Source: Streptomyces actinomycinicus (GTDB taxonomy: Bacteria > Actinomycetota > Actinomycetes > Streptomycetales > Streptomycetaceae). Taken from it: a DNA stretch of 64,000 nucleotides. The DNA is taken from positions 1-64,000 of the forward strand of contig NZ_JAERRK010000012.1 in NCBI RefSeq assembly GCF_016741775.1. Direction: 5' to 3'. Position numbers and translations under genes: made by a program. A model generated the notes under the pieces. The model saw only the letters and a list, made by a program, of their open reading frames with translations, searched no databases and was not told the DNA's origin. This document shows, piece by piece, positions 43,775-52,096 of the stretch; the stretch's first letter is position 1; every line of letters begins with the position of its first letter.

Positions 43775-44065
43775 ATGAGCGTGTTCGCGCAGGTGATCTA
43801 CATCGCGCTGATGGTGTTCCTCGTCGTGCTCATTTTCCGACTGGTCATGGACTACGTCTTCCAGTTCGCCCGCTCGTGGCAACCCGGCAAGGCGATGGTG
43901 GTCGTACTGGAGGCCACCTACACTGTCACCGATCCACCGCTGAAGCTTCTGCGGCGGTTCATCCCGCCGCTGCGTCTCGGGGGCGTGGCGCTCGACCTGT
44001 CCTTCTTCGTACTGATGATCATCGTCTACATTCTCATCTCCATTGCGCAGAATTTCGTGAGATGA
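43775..44065 (+). CDS. YggT/YlmG-family membrane protein
   Basis: A 96-residue protein with two transmembrane helices (about residues 4-28 and 73-93). The conserved YggT motif (TDPPLKLLRRFIPPLR) lies in the cytoplasmic loop. Homologues affect nucleoid and division-protein placement. The ATG at 43775 is preceded by GGGGAGAGGG. Confidence 0.92.
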   Translation: MSVFAQVIYIALMVFLVVLIFRLVMDYVFQFARSWQPGKAMVVVLEATYTVTDPPLKLLRRFIPPLRLGGVALDLSFFVLMIIVYILISIAQNFVR

Positions 44066-44117
44066 GGGTGGACGATCCGGTCTTGCCGACTGCCGATGAC
44101 TACGTTGAGGTGAAGAG

Positions 44118-45236
44118 ATGCCGTTGACCCCCGAGGACGTGCGGAACAAGCAGTTCACGACCGTCCGCCTCCGAGAAGGCTATGACGAGGACGAGGTCGA
44201 TGCCTTCCTCGACGAGGTCGAAGCCGAACTGACCCGTCTGCTCCGCGAGAACGAGGACCTGCGCGCCAAGCTGGCCGCGGCCACGCGCGCTGCTGCCCAG
44301 AACCAGCAGAACATGCGCAAGCCCCCGGAGCAGGACCAGCAGCATCCTCAGCAGCAGGGCATGCGAGGTCCCGGCGCGCCGGTGCCCGCCGGCATATCGG
44401 GCCCGCCGCAGCAGCAGATGGGCGGCCCCATGGGTGGCCCGCCCCAGCTGCCGAGCGGTGCCCCGCAGCTGCCCGCCGGCCCCGGCGGTCAGGGCGGCCC
44501 GCAGGGTCCCGGCCCGATGGGCCAGGGTCCGATGGGTCAGGGCCCGATGGGCGGCCAGCCGCCCATGCAGCAGCAGATGGGTGGTCCGATGGGCGGCCCC
44601 ATGGGCGGTCCGATGGGCGGCCCCGGTCAGGGTCCCGGCGGCGACAGCGCCGCCCGTGTCCTCTCGCTGGCCCAGCAGACCGCCGACCAGGCGATCGCCG
44701 AGGCCCGCTCCGAGGCCAACAAGATCGTCGGCGAGGCCCGCAGCCGCGCCGAGGGTCTGGAGCGTGATGCCCGTGCCAAGGCCGACGCCCTGGAGCGGGA
44801 CGCGCAGGAGAAGCACCGCGTCGCCATGGGCTCGCTGGAGTCCGCCCGCGCCACGCTGGAGCGCAAGGTCGAGGACCTGCGCGGCTTCGAGCGCGAGTAC
44901 CGCACGCGCCTGAAGTCGTACCTCGAGTCCCAGCTGCGCCAGCTGGAGACCCAGGCCGACGACTCCCTGGCCCCGCCGCGCACCCCGGCCGCCGCGTCCC
45001 TCCCGCCGTCCCCGGCGCCTTCCATGGCCCCGGCCGGCGCGAGCGCCCCGTCCTACGGCGGCAACCAGACGATGGGTGGCTCCCCTGCGCCGTCCGCCCC
45101 GTCCTACGGCGGTCAGCAGCAGATGACCCCGGCCATGACCCAGCCCATGGCTCCGGTCCGTCCGCAGGGTCCGTCCCCGATGGGACAGGCGCCCTCGCCG
45201 ATGCGCGGGTTCCTGATCGACGAGGACGACAACTGA
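44118..45236 (+). CDS. divIVA: Polar growth determinant DivIVA (Wag31-type)
   Basis: A 372-residue coiled-coil protein that marks hyphal tips and recruits wall synthesis. The N-terminal DivIVA domain (MPLTPEDVRNKQFTTVRLREGYDEDEVD, residues 1-28, continuing to about 55) binds negatively curved membrane. A 120-residue Gln/Gly/Pro/Met-rich linker follows, with GPMGG/GQGPMG repeats. A second coiled coil lies at about 175-285, and the Pro/Ser-rich tail ends in MRGFLIDEDDN. It ends the dcw cluster and is followed by a strong terminator. Confidence 0.97.
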   Translation: MPLTPEDVRNKQFTTVRLREGYDEDEVDAFLDEVEAELTRLLRENEDLRAKLAAATRAAAQNQQNMRKPPEQDQQHPQQQGMRGPGAPVPAGISGPPQQQMGGPMGGPPQLPSGAPQLPAGPGGQGGPQGPGPMGQGPMGQGPMGGQPPMQQQMGGPMGGPMGGPMGGPGQGPGGDSAARVLSLAQQTADQAIAEARSEANKIVGEARSRAEGLERDARAKADALERDAQEKHRVAMGSLESARATLERKVEDLRGFEREYRTRLKSYLESQLRQLETQADDSLAPPRTPAAASLPPSPAPSMAPAGASAPSYGGNQTMGGSPAPSAPSYGGQQQMTPAMTQPMAPVRPQGPSPMGQAPSPMRGFLIDEDDN

Positions 45237-45282
45237 CCGGTCACTGAGACCAGTACGACAACGGCGTCGGCAGCGTCTGAAT

Positions 45283-45326
45283 AGGGCGGGCCCCTTGGAC
45301 TTCGGTCCCGGGGGCCCGCCCTTTTT
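45283..45326 (+). terminator. Terminator of divIVA / end of the dcw cluster
   Basis: AGGGCGGGCCCC pairs perfectly with GGGGCCCGCCCT (12 bp). The loop contains a second small stem (GGAC-TTCG-GTCC), and a run of five T follows. It begins 47 bases after the divIVA stop. Confidence 0.93.
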
Positions 45327-45520
45327 ACGCGGGTTGCCACGCGTGTGCCGGGTGCGTCGCACTTCTTCGGGGACGCGTCGCACGCCGGTGGAGGCGCGAG
45401 GCCGATCGACGGGCCGCTCCACCGCGCGGGCGGCGGCGGCCGGGGCCGGCGCGCAGGGGCCGGAGGGCTCGGCCGCCGGGATCCGGTCGGCCGCACTGAT
45501 CGTTCCCGGTAGTCTTCTCC

Positions 45521-45608
45521 GTGCGCCGGGGCGCGTAGCGCAGAAGGTCGTCGCGCCTCGATGGCATCTAGGAGGACGCCGGTTCGAATCCGGCCCGCCC
45601 CGGCGCAC
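45521..45608 (+). tRNA. tRNA-like element (anticodon position GGC), possibly pseudo-tRNA or ncRNA
   Basis: A cloverleaf can be drawn from 45528. The acceptor helix has 7 bp with a bulged C at 45534, then U8-A9. The D-arm carries a G18-G19 loop (stem 13:22 mismatched). The anticodon arm has one mismatch and the loop ATGGCAT (GGC at 34-36). A perfect T-arm (GCCGG TTCGAAT CCGGC) completes it. Unusually, the acceptor stem continues outward, so 45521-45533 and 45596-45608 form 13 uninterrupted base pairs. G3-U70 and A73 of alanine tRNAs are absent, and no CCA is encoded. A -10-like TAGTCT (45510-45515) would start transcription at the stem base. It is flanked by terminators on both sides. Confidence 0.5.
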
Positions 45609-45628
45609 CCGCTCGCTCTTCCGTGACG

Positions 45629-45663
45629 CCGAAGGCCCGGCCCCACGTGGGCCGGGCCTTCGG
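45629..45663. terminator. Bidirectional terminator between the tRNA-like element and ileS
   Basis: A 15-bp perfect stem containing CGAAGGCCCGGCCC and its complement, with a 5-base loop, lies 13 bases beyond the ileS stop codon on the minus strand. It can serve both the tRNA-like RNA and ileS. Confidence 0.88.
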
Positions 45664-45675
45664 GGCGTCCGGTGG

Positions 45676-48600
45676 CTACGCCTTGCGCAGGCGGAACGTC
45701 AGCGACAGACCCTCGTCGGTGAAGGGCTCGCCGAACGTGCCGTCCGCCTCGCCCTGGGCGAAGTCGGGCGCGAGGACCTCGTCGGCGATCAGCCCGGTGT
45801 GCTCGGTGAGGGCCGCGACGACCGCCGGGTCCGTGGACGTCCAGCGCAGGGCGATCCGGTCGGCGACGTCCAGGCCGCTGTTCTTGCGGGCCTCCTGGAT
45901 CAGCCGGATCGCGTCCCGGGCGAGGCCCGCCTGCCGCAGCTCCTCCGTGATCTCCAGGTCCAGCGCGACCGTGGCACCGGAGTCGGAGGCCACCGACCAG
46001 CCTTCCCGCGGGGTCTCCGTGATGATCACCTCGTCCGGGGCGAGGACGACCGTCTCCCCGTCGACCTCCACGGACGCCGTGCCCTCGCGCAGGGCGACGG
46101 AGAGGGCAGCCGCGTCCGCGCCCGCGATGGCCTTCGCCACGTCCTGGACGCGCTTGCCGAACCGCTTGCCGAGCGCCCGGAAGTTGGCCTTCGCGGTCGT
46201 GTCGACCAGGCTGCCGCCGACCTCGCTGAGGGAGGCGAGCCCCTCGACGTTCAGCTCCTCGGTGATCTGCGTGTGCAGCTCGCGGTGCAGGGTGTCGAAG
46301 CCGGTCGCCGCGATCAGCGCACGGGACAGCGGCTGGCGGGTCTTGACGCCCGACTCCGCGCGCGTGGCGCGGCCCAGCTCCACCAGCCGGCGGACCAGGA
46401 CCATCTGCTTCGACAGCTCGGGGTCGATCGCCGACAGGTCCGCCTCCGGCCAGCCGGCCAGGTGCACGGACTCGGGGGCGCCCGGGGTCACCGGAACGAT
46501 CAGGTCCTGCCACACCCGCTCGGTGATGAACGGGGTGATCGGCGCCATCAGCTTGGTGACCGTCTCCAGCACTTCGTGCAGCGTGCGCAGCGCGGCCTTG
46601 TCGCCCTGCCAGAAGCGGCGGCGCGAGCGGCGGACGTACCAGTTGGACAGGTCGTCCACGAACGCGGACAGCAGCTTGCCGGCGCGCTGGGTGTCGTACG
46701 CCTCCAGCGCCTGGGTCACCTGGTCGGTCAGCGCGTGCAGTTCGGAGAGCAGCCAGCGGTCCAGGACCGGGCGCTCGGCCGGCGCCGGGTCGGCCGCGGA
46801 CGGCGCCCAGTCGGACGTACGGGCGTACAGCGCCTGGAAGGCCACCGTGTTCCAGTACGTCAGGAGGGTCTTGCGGACGACCTCCTGGATCGTGCCGTGG
46901 CCGACCCGGCGGGCCGCCCAGGGGGAGCCGCCGGCTGCCATGAACCAGCGCACCGCGTCGGCGCCGTGCTGGTCCATGAGCGGGATCGGCTGCAGGATGT
47001 TGCCCAGGTGCTTGGACATCTTGCGGCCGTCCTCGGCGAGGATGTGGCCCAGGCAGACGACGTTCTCGTACGACGACTTGTCGAAGACGAGGGTGCCGAC
47101 GGCCATCAGCGTGTAGAACCAGCCGCGGGTCTGGTCGATCGCCTCGGAGATGAACTGCGCCGGGTACCGGCTCTCGAACAGCTCCTTGTTCTTGTACGGG
47201 TAGCCCCACTGCGCGAACGGCATGGAACCCGAGTCGTACCAGGCGTCGATGACCTCCGGCACGCGCGTGGCCGTCTGCCCGCAGCCGTCGTGGCGGCAGG
47301 CGAAGGTGACGTCGTCGATGTACGGCCGGTGCGGGTCCAGGCCGGACTGGTCGGTGCCGGTCAGCTCGGACAGCTCCGCGCGGGAGCCGACGCAGGTGAG
47401 GTGGTCGTCCTCGCAGCGCCAGATGGGCAGCGGGGTGCCCCAGTAGCGGTTGCGGGACAGCGCCCAGTCGATGTTGTTGCTCAGCCAGTCGCCGAAGCGG
47501 CCGTGCTTGACCGTCTCCGGGAACCAGTTGGTCTTCTCGTTCTCCTGGATCAGGCGGTCCTTGATCGCCGTCGTACGGATGTACCAGGAGGGCTGCGCGT
47601 AGTAGAGCAGCGCGGTGTGGCAGCGCCAGCAGTGCGGGTAGCTGTGCTCGTACGGGATGTGCTTGAAGAGGAGGCCGCGCTGCTGGAGGTCCTCGGTCAG
47701 CTTCTCGTCGGCCTTCTTGAAGAAGACGCCGCCGACGAGCGGGACGTCCTCCTCGAAGGTGCCGTCCGGGCGGACCGGGTTCACGACCGGCAGGCCGTAG
47801 GAGCGGCAGACCTTGAGGTCGTCCTCACCGAAGGCGGGGGACTGGTGGACCAGACCCGTACCGTCCTCGGTCGTGACGTACTCGGCGTTCACCACGTAGT
47901 GCGCCGGCTCCGGGAACTCGACCAGCTCGAACGGACGTTGATACGTCCAGCGCTCCATCTCGGCGCCGGTGAAGGTCTGGCCCGTGGTCTCCCAGCCCTC
48001 GCCGAGCGCCTTGGCGACGAGCGGCTCGGCGACGACGAGCTTCTCCTCGCCGTCGGTCGCGACGACGTAGGTGACCTCCGGGTGCGCGGCGACGGCCGTG
48101 TTGGACACGAGAGTCCAGGGGGTCGTCGTCCACACCAGGAGCGCGGCCTGGCCGGCGAGCGGACCCGAGGTGAGCGGGAAACGGACGTACACGGACGGGT
48201 CGACGACCGTCTCGTAGCCCTGTGCCAGCTCGTGGTCGGACAGGCCGGTGCCGCAGCGCGGGCACCAGGGGGCGACACGGTGGTCCTGGACCAGCAGGCC
48301 CTTGCCGAAGATCTCCTTCAGCGACCACCAGACCGACTCCACGTACTCGGGGTCCATGGTCCGGTAGGCGTCGTCCAGGTCGACCCAGTAGCCCATGCGG
48401 GTCGTCAGCTCGGCGAACGCGTCGGTGTGGCGGGTCACGGACTCGCGGCACCTGGCGTTGAACTCGGCGATGCCGTACGCCTCGATGTCCTGCTTGCCGG
48501 AGAAGCCCAGCTCCTTCTCGACGGCCAGCTCGACGGGCAGGCCGTGGCAGTCCCAGCCGGCCTTGCGGGCCACGTGGTAGCCGCGCATGGTGCGGAAGCG

Positions 48601-48819
48601 GGGGAAGACGTCCTTGAAGACGCGTGCCTCGATGTGGTGGGCGCCGGGCATGCCGTTCGCGGTGGGCGGGCCCTCGTAGAACACCCACTCCGGGCGTCCC
48701 TCGGACTGCTCCAGGCTCTTGGCGAAGATCTTCTGCTCGCGCCAGAAGTCGAGCACGGCGTGCTCAAGAGCGGGCAGGTCGACCTGTGCGGGCACCTGGC
48801 GGTACGTCGGCGCTGTCAT
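45676..48819 (-). CDS. ileS: Isoleucyl-tRNA synthetase, type 2 (IleRS2-like)
   Basis: A 1047-residue class I synthetase charging tRNA-Ile. The first signature reads PPTANGMPGAHHIEARVFKD, so the usual HxGH tetrapeptide is Gly59-Ala60-His61-His62. The second signature is KMSKHLGN. The CP1 editing domain (LLVWTTTPWTL, GTGLVHQSPAFGEDD), the anticodon-binding domain and a C-terminal extension are complete. Architecture and motifs match the eukaryote-like IleRS2 group, which is typically less sensitive to mupirocin. The ATG at 48819 follows GGAGG within a sequestering hairpin of the T-box leader. It is the only IleRS gene in the window. Confidence 0.96.
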   Translation of the reverse strand: MTAPTYRQVPAQVDLPALEHAVLDFWREQKIFAKSLEQSEGRPEWVFYEGPPTANGMPGAHHIEARVFKDVFPRFRTMRGYHVARKAGWDCHGLPVELAVEKELGFSGKQDIEAYGIAEFNARCRESVTRHTDAFAELTTRMGYWVDLDDAYRTMDPEYVESVWWSLKEIFGKGLLVQDHRVAPWCPRCGTGLSDHELAQGYETVVDPSVYVRFPLTSGPLAGQAALLVWTTTPWTLVSNTAVAAHPEVTYVVATDGEEKLVVAEPLVAKALGEGWETTGQTFTGAEMERWTYQRPFELVEFPEPAHYVVNAEYVTTEDGTGLVHQSPAFGEDDLKVCRSYGLPVVNPVRPDGTFEEDVPLVGGVFFKKADEKLTEDLQQRGLLFKHIPYEHSYPHCWRCHTALLYYAQPSWYIRTTAIKDRLIQENEKTNWFPETVKHGRFGDWLSNNIDWALSRNRYWGTPLPIWRCEDDHLTCVGSRAELSELTGTDQSGLDPHRPYIDDVTFACRHDGCGQTATRVPEVIDAWYDSGSMPFAQWGYPYKNKELFESRYPAQFISEAIDQTRGWFYTLMAVGTLVFDKSSYENVVCLGHILAEDGRKMSKHLGNILQPIPLMDQHGADAVRWFMAAGGSPWAARRVGHGTIQEVVRKTLLTYWNTVAFQALYARTSDWAPSAADPAPAERPVLDRWLLSELHALTDQVTQALEAYDTQRAGKLLSAFVDDLSNWYVRRSRRRFWQGDKAALRTLHEVLETVTKLMAPITPFITERVWQDLIVPVTPGAPESVHLAGWPEADLSAIDPELSKQMVLVRRLVELGRATRAESGVKTRQPLSRALIAATGFDTLHRELHTQITEELNVEGLASLSEVGGSLVDTTAKANFRALGKRFGKRVQDVAKAIAGADAAALSVALREGTASVEVDGETVVLAPDEVIITETPREGWSVASDSGATVALDLEITEELRQAGLARDAIRLIQEARKNSGLDVADRIALRWTSTDPAVVAALTEHTGLIADEVLAPDFAQGEADGTFGEPFTDEGLSLTFRLRKA

Positions 48820-48829
48820 CTGCGAGCAT

Positions 48830-49130
48830 CCTCCAACGGACTTGCTGCCTTCCGTCGGAGGGACGAGAGCCTTCGTTCCTGTCTACGCCGTGTGCGGCGC
48901 GCTCCCGCGGTACCACCCTCCTTGGCCCTCCGCCGCGCCGTACGCGCCGGTGAGCCCCCTCATTGGGGTCGCGAAGCCGGTTCTACTGACCTGCGCCTGT
49001 CGGCTGCGGTTTTCCTCCGGCGGCTCCGGGGTGATCTTCACGTCGCGCTCGCCCCCGGGCTCACACCGTCCCCGGGTCGCTCTGGGCTGCGTACGCCGCT
49101 ACTCGTCCCCATCCACGCTTTTCGCTCCGC
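48830..49130 (-). promoter_or_regulatory. Translational T-box riboswitch controlling ileS
   Basis: The minus-strand leader contains the T-box core AGGGTGGTACCGCG (48906-48919). An ATC isoleucine codon in GAAGATCACC (49033-49035) is a good specifier. Near the start codon, CCTCCGACGG (48852-48861) can pair with CCGTTGGAGG (48830-48839), which holds the ribosome-binding site. Uncharged tRNA-Ile would therefore free translation instead of transcription, as established for actinobacterial ileS T-boxes. The 5' boundary is approximate. Confidence 0.9.
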
Positions 49131-49425
49131 CCAGTGTACGGCGCCGCGCGGACAGCGGCGGACCGGTTTTCCGCGCGGCGCGGACCGGGCCCGGGCGAGC
49201 GGGCCGGATGACCCGAATGGCGAGGGTGCGGATGTTCGGGTCCGCGTGGGGCCCGCCCGGCCGGATTACCCGGCGGGGAGCTGGGCACAACGGATGCAGG
49301 CCCGTGGCTCGGGGGGTGCGGGCGGGCGAATCGGGCGGTGTGCCCCGTTGCCGCGGGACTCAAGTCGATTTATCGTCCCAGCACGATTCGCGAGCGAGAT
49401 CACAATATGTGAAGGGGCCGCGGCC

Positions 49426-50331
49426 ATGGTGGCGAAGAAGACCGCCGTACAGCAGCCGGCGACCGGGAAAACCGGCGCGAGGCCTGCCACCAGGAAGACG
49501 GCTGCGGGGAACACGGCCGTCAAGAACACGGCCGTCAAGAACACGGCCGTGAAGAACGCGGCCGGGAAGAAGACGGCCGGGAAGAAGACGGCGGTCGAGG
49601 AGGCTCCCGCGAAGAAGGCCGTGGCGAAGAAGGCGGCGACGAAGAAAGCCGCGACGAAACAGGCCGACAGCGGGAAGACGGTCACCAGGAAGGCGGCCGG
49701 GGGGAAGGCGGCCACCGGGAAGGCACCGACCGAGGGGACGGCTGCGAAGAGGACGGCGGCCAAGAAGACGGCGGCCAAGAGGACCGCGGCCGGGAAGAGC
49801 ACGGCCAAGAAGGCGGGTGCGGCGCGGGCCGCGAAGCAGACGGGAGCCACGACAGTGGTTGCGAAGAAGACTCCTGGCACGGCCACGGCGGCCCAGAGCC
49901 CCGTTCCCAAGGCGCGGGTCGCCGCGGCGGAGCCCGGCGACCTGGCGGTGCGCCCGGGTGAGGACCCCTGGACCCCGGAAGAGGTCGAGGAGGCCCGCGC
50001 GGAGCTGCAGTCCGAGATGGAGCGGCTGCGGGAGGAGATCAGCTCGTCCGAGGCGTCGCTCGTCGGCCTGATGCGGGACTCCGGGGACGGCGCCGGCGAC
50101 GACCAGGCGGACACCGGCACCAAGAACATCACGCGCGAGCACGAGCTGGCGCTCGCCGCCAACGCGCGCGAGACCCTCACCCAGACCGAGCGTGCCCTGG
50201 AGCGGCTGGACGCGGGCACCTACGGCCTGTGCGAGAACTGCGGCAACCCGATCGGCAAGGCCCGGATGCAGGCGTTCCCGAGGGCCACCCTGTGCGTGGA
50301 GTGCAAGCAGAAGCAGGAACGTCGCTCCTGA
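49426..50331 (+). CDS. DksA/TraR zinc-finger protein with histone-H1-like Lys/Ala tail
   Basis: This 301-residue protein has two parts. Residues 1 to about 165 are Lys/Ala/Thr-rich repeats of KKTA, KNTAV and KKAATK type, like H1/HctB histone tails, and should bind DNA or RNA non-specifically. The C-terminal 130 residues form a DksA/TraR module: a coiled coil (EEVEEARAELQSEMERLREE) and a four-cysteine zinc finger (CENCGNP with CVEC). The finger usually sits in the RNA polymerase secondary channel. The ATG at 49426 is preceded by GAAGGGG. It probably couples nucleoid association to transcription control. It is divergent from ileS and upstream of lspA. Confidence 0.88.
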   Translation: MVAKKTAVQQPATGKTGARPATRKTAAGNTAVKNTAVKNTAVKNAAGKKTAGKKTAVEEAPAKKAVAKKAATKKAATKQADSGKTVTRKAAGGKAATGKAPTEGTAAKRTAAKKTAAKRTAAGKSTAKKAGAARAAKQTGATTVVAKKTPGTATAAQSPVPKARVAAAEPGDLAVRPGEDPWTPEEVEEARAELQSEMERLREEISSSEASLVGLMRDSGDGAGDDQADTGTKNITREHELALAANARETLTQTERALERLDAGTYGLCENCGNPIGKARMQAFPRATLCVECKQKQERRS

Positions 50332-50398
50332 GCGTGAGGGCCCGCAGGGGCGTGCCGTACTCTCGTCCTCAGTCAGGCACCTAGGTTGAGGGACTCAC

Positions 50399-51040
50399 GT
50401 GGCAGAGGCGGAGCGCATCATCGGTACGCCGGACACCCCGGACGACAGCGACGAGCAGGCGGTGGCCGGAGCACCCGCCGGCTCGGCCGCGTCCGGCACG
50501 GCCGGTGCGTCCGGCACGGGCGAGCAGCAGGCCCCGGCGCGGCAGCGGACCGGCCGCGGGCGCCGGATCGCCGTGCTCTTCGCGATGGCCGCGTTCGCGT
50601 ACGCCCTCGACCTGATCAGCAAGATGCTCGTCGTCTCCCGGCTGGAGGGCCACGCGCCGATCCGGCTCGTCGGGGACTGGCTGGAGCTGCACGCCATCCG
50701 CAACCCGGGCGCCGCCTTCGGCTTCGGCGCGGCCTTCACGATCATCTTCACGCTGATCGCGGCGGCCGTGATCGTGGTGATCATCCGGCTGGCCCGCAAG
50801 CTGTACAGCCTGCCCTGGGCGATCGCGCTCGGCCTGCTGCTCGGCGGTGCGCTCGGCAACCTCACCGACCGGATCTTCCGGGCGCCGGGGATCTTCGAGG
50901 GTGAGGTCGTGGACTTCATCGCGCCCAAGGGTTTCGCGGTGTTCAACCTGGCCGACTCGGCGATCGTGTGCGGCGGCATCCTGATCGTGCTGCTGTCCTT
51001 CCGCGGCCTGGACCCGGACGGGACGGTCCACAAGGACTGA
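50399..51040 (+). CDS. lspA: Lipoprotein signal peptidase LspA
   Basis: A 213-residue membrane aspartic protease cleaving signal peptides of diacylated prolipoproteins. Four transmembrane helices follow a 55-residue Gly/Ala/Ser-rich N-terminal extension. The catalytic aspartates lie in GNLTDRIFR and FNLADSAI, and the RNPGAAFG motif is present. The start is GTG at 50399. The Gly/Ala extension is longer than in most bacteria but common in streptomycetes. Confidence 0.95.
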   Translation: MAEAERIIGTPDTPDDSDEQAVAGAPAGSAASGTAGASGTGEQQAPARQRTGRGRRIAVLFAMAAFAYALDLISKMLVVSRLEGHAPIRLVGDWLELHAIRNPGAAFGFGAAFTIIFTLIAAAVIVVIIRLARKLYSLPWAIALGLLLGGALGNLTDRIFRAPGIFEGEVVDFIAPKGFAVFNLADSAIVCGGILIVLLSFRGLDPDGTVHKD

Positions 51041-51151
51041 GCGCCGGGGGCGTCCGCGCCGGCCGAGGGCGGGAGTCCACGGGCACCGGGGCCGGGGCGG
51101 TTGTCCACAGGCTCGTTCGGGTGTGTCCGAGCGGTCCGGCATACTCGTCGG

Positions 51152-52096
51152 GTGAGCACGATTCCCGAGATCCGTACCCTGCCCGTGCCCGACGGCCTGG
51201 AGGGCGAGCGCGTCGACGCCGCCATCTCGCGCATGTTCGGCTTCTCCCGCACGAAGGCGGCGGAGCTGGCCGCGGCCGGCAAGGTCCAGGTCGACGGTGC
51301 GGTGGTCGGCAAGTCCGAGCGGGTGCGCGGTGGCGCCTGGCTCGAGGTCGAGATGCCGCAGGCGCCCGCGCCGGTGCAGGTGGTCGCCGAGCCGGTCGAG
51401 GGCATGGAGATCGTGCACGACGACGACGACGTGGTCGTGATCGTCAAGCCGGTCGGCGTGGCCGCGCACCCGTCGCCGGGCTGGTCCGGGCCGACCGTGA
51501 TCGGCGGCCTGGCCGCCGCCGGGTACCGGATCTCCACCTCGGGTGCCGCCGAGCGCCAGGGCATCGTGCACCGCCTGGACGTCGGCACCTCCGGCCTGAT
51601 GGCGGTCGCCAAGTCCGAGCGTGCCTACACGTCGCTCAAGCGCCAGTTCAAGGAGCGCACGGTCGACAAGCGCTACCACACGCTGGTCCAGGGCCACCCG
51701 GACCCGACGAGCGGCACGATCGACGCCCCGATCGGCCGCCACCCGAACCACGACTACAAGTGGGCGGTCACGGCGGACGGCAAGCCGTCCGTGACCCACT
51801 ACGACCTCATCGAGGCCTTCCGCGCCGCCTCCCTGCTGGACGTGAAGCTGGAGACCGGCCGCACCCACCAGATCCGCGTCCACATGTCCGCCCACCGCCA
51901 CCCCTGCGTCGGCGACCTCACCTACGGCGCCGATCCGACCCTCGCCAAGCGGCTCCGCCTGACCCGCCAGTGGCTGCACGCCGTACGGCTCGGCTTCGAG
52001 CACCCCGCGGACGGCACCTGGGTGGAGTTCGCCAGCGACTACCCCGAGGACCTGCAGAAGGCCCTCGACCAGGTCCGGGAGGAGACGTACGGGTGA
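51152..52096 (+). CDS. rluD: 23S rRNA pseudouridine synthase (RluD family)
   Basis: A 314-residue RluA/RluD-family enzyme with an N-terminal S4 RNA-binding domain (about residues 13-80). The catalytic core carries GIVHRLDVGTSGLMAVAKS, whose Asp is the nucleophile, then GRTHQIRVHM and HAVRLGFEHP. The pairing with lspA is typical of many bacteria. The start is GTG at 51152. Its stop overlaps the GNAT start (GTGA). The specific target uridines are assumed from family membership. Confidence 0.92.
   Translation: MSTIPEIRTLPVPDGLEGERVDAAISRMFGFSRTKAAELAAAGKVQVDGAVVGKSERVRGGAWLEVEMPQAPAPVQVVAEPVEGMEIVHDDDDVVVIVKPVGVAAHPSPGWSGPTVIGGLAAAGYRISTSGAAERQGIVHRLDVGTSGLMAVAKSERAYTSLKRQFKERTVDKRYHTLVQGHPDPTSGTIDAPIGRHPNHDYKWAVTADGKPSVTHYDLIEAFRAASLLDVKLETGRTHQIRVHMSAHRHPCVGDLTYGADPTLAKRLRLTRQWLHAVRLGFEHPADGTWVEFASDYPEDLQKALDQVREETYG

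Noticed and set aside
45331..45520. Small protein gene between the divIVA terminator and the tRNA-like element
   Set aside because: No start codon with a ribosome-binding site and no recognisable product. Open frames there only continue into antisense ileS.
45295..50331. A 1,678-codon plus-strand open frame running antisense through ileS into the DksA-like gene
   Set aside because: High-GC codon bias leaves antisense frames open. The ileS sequence on the other strand is a complete recognised enzyme, and only the last 301 codons are real coding sequence.
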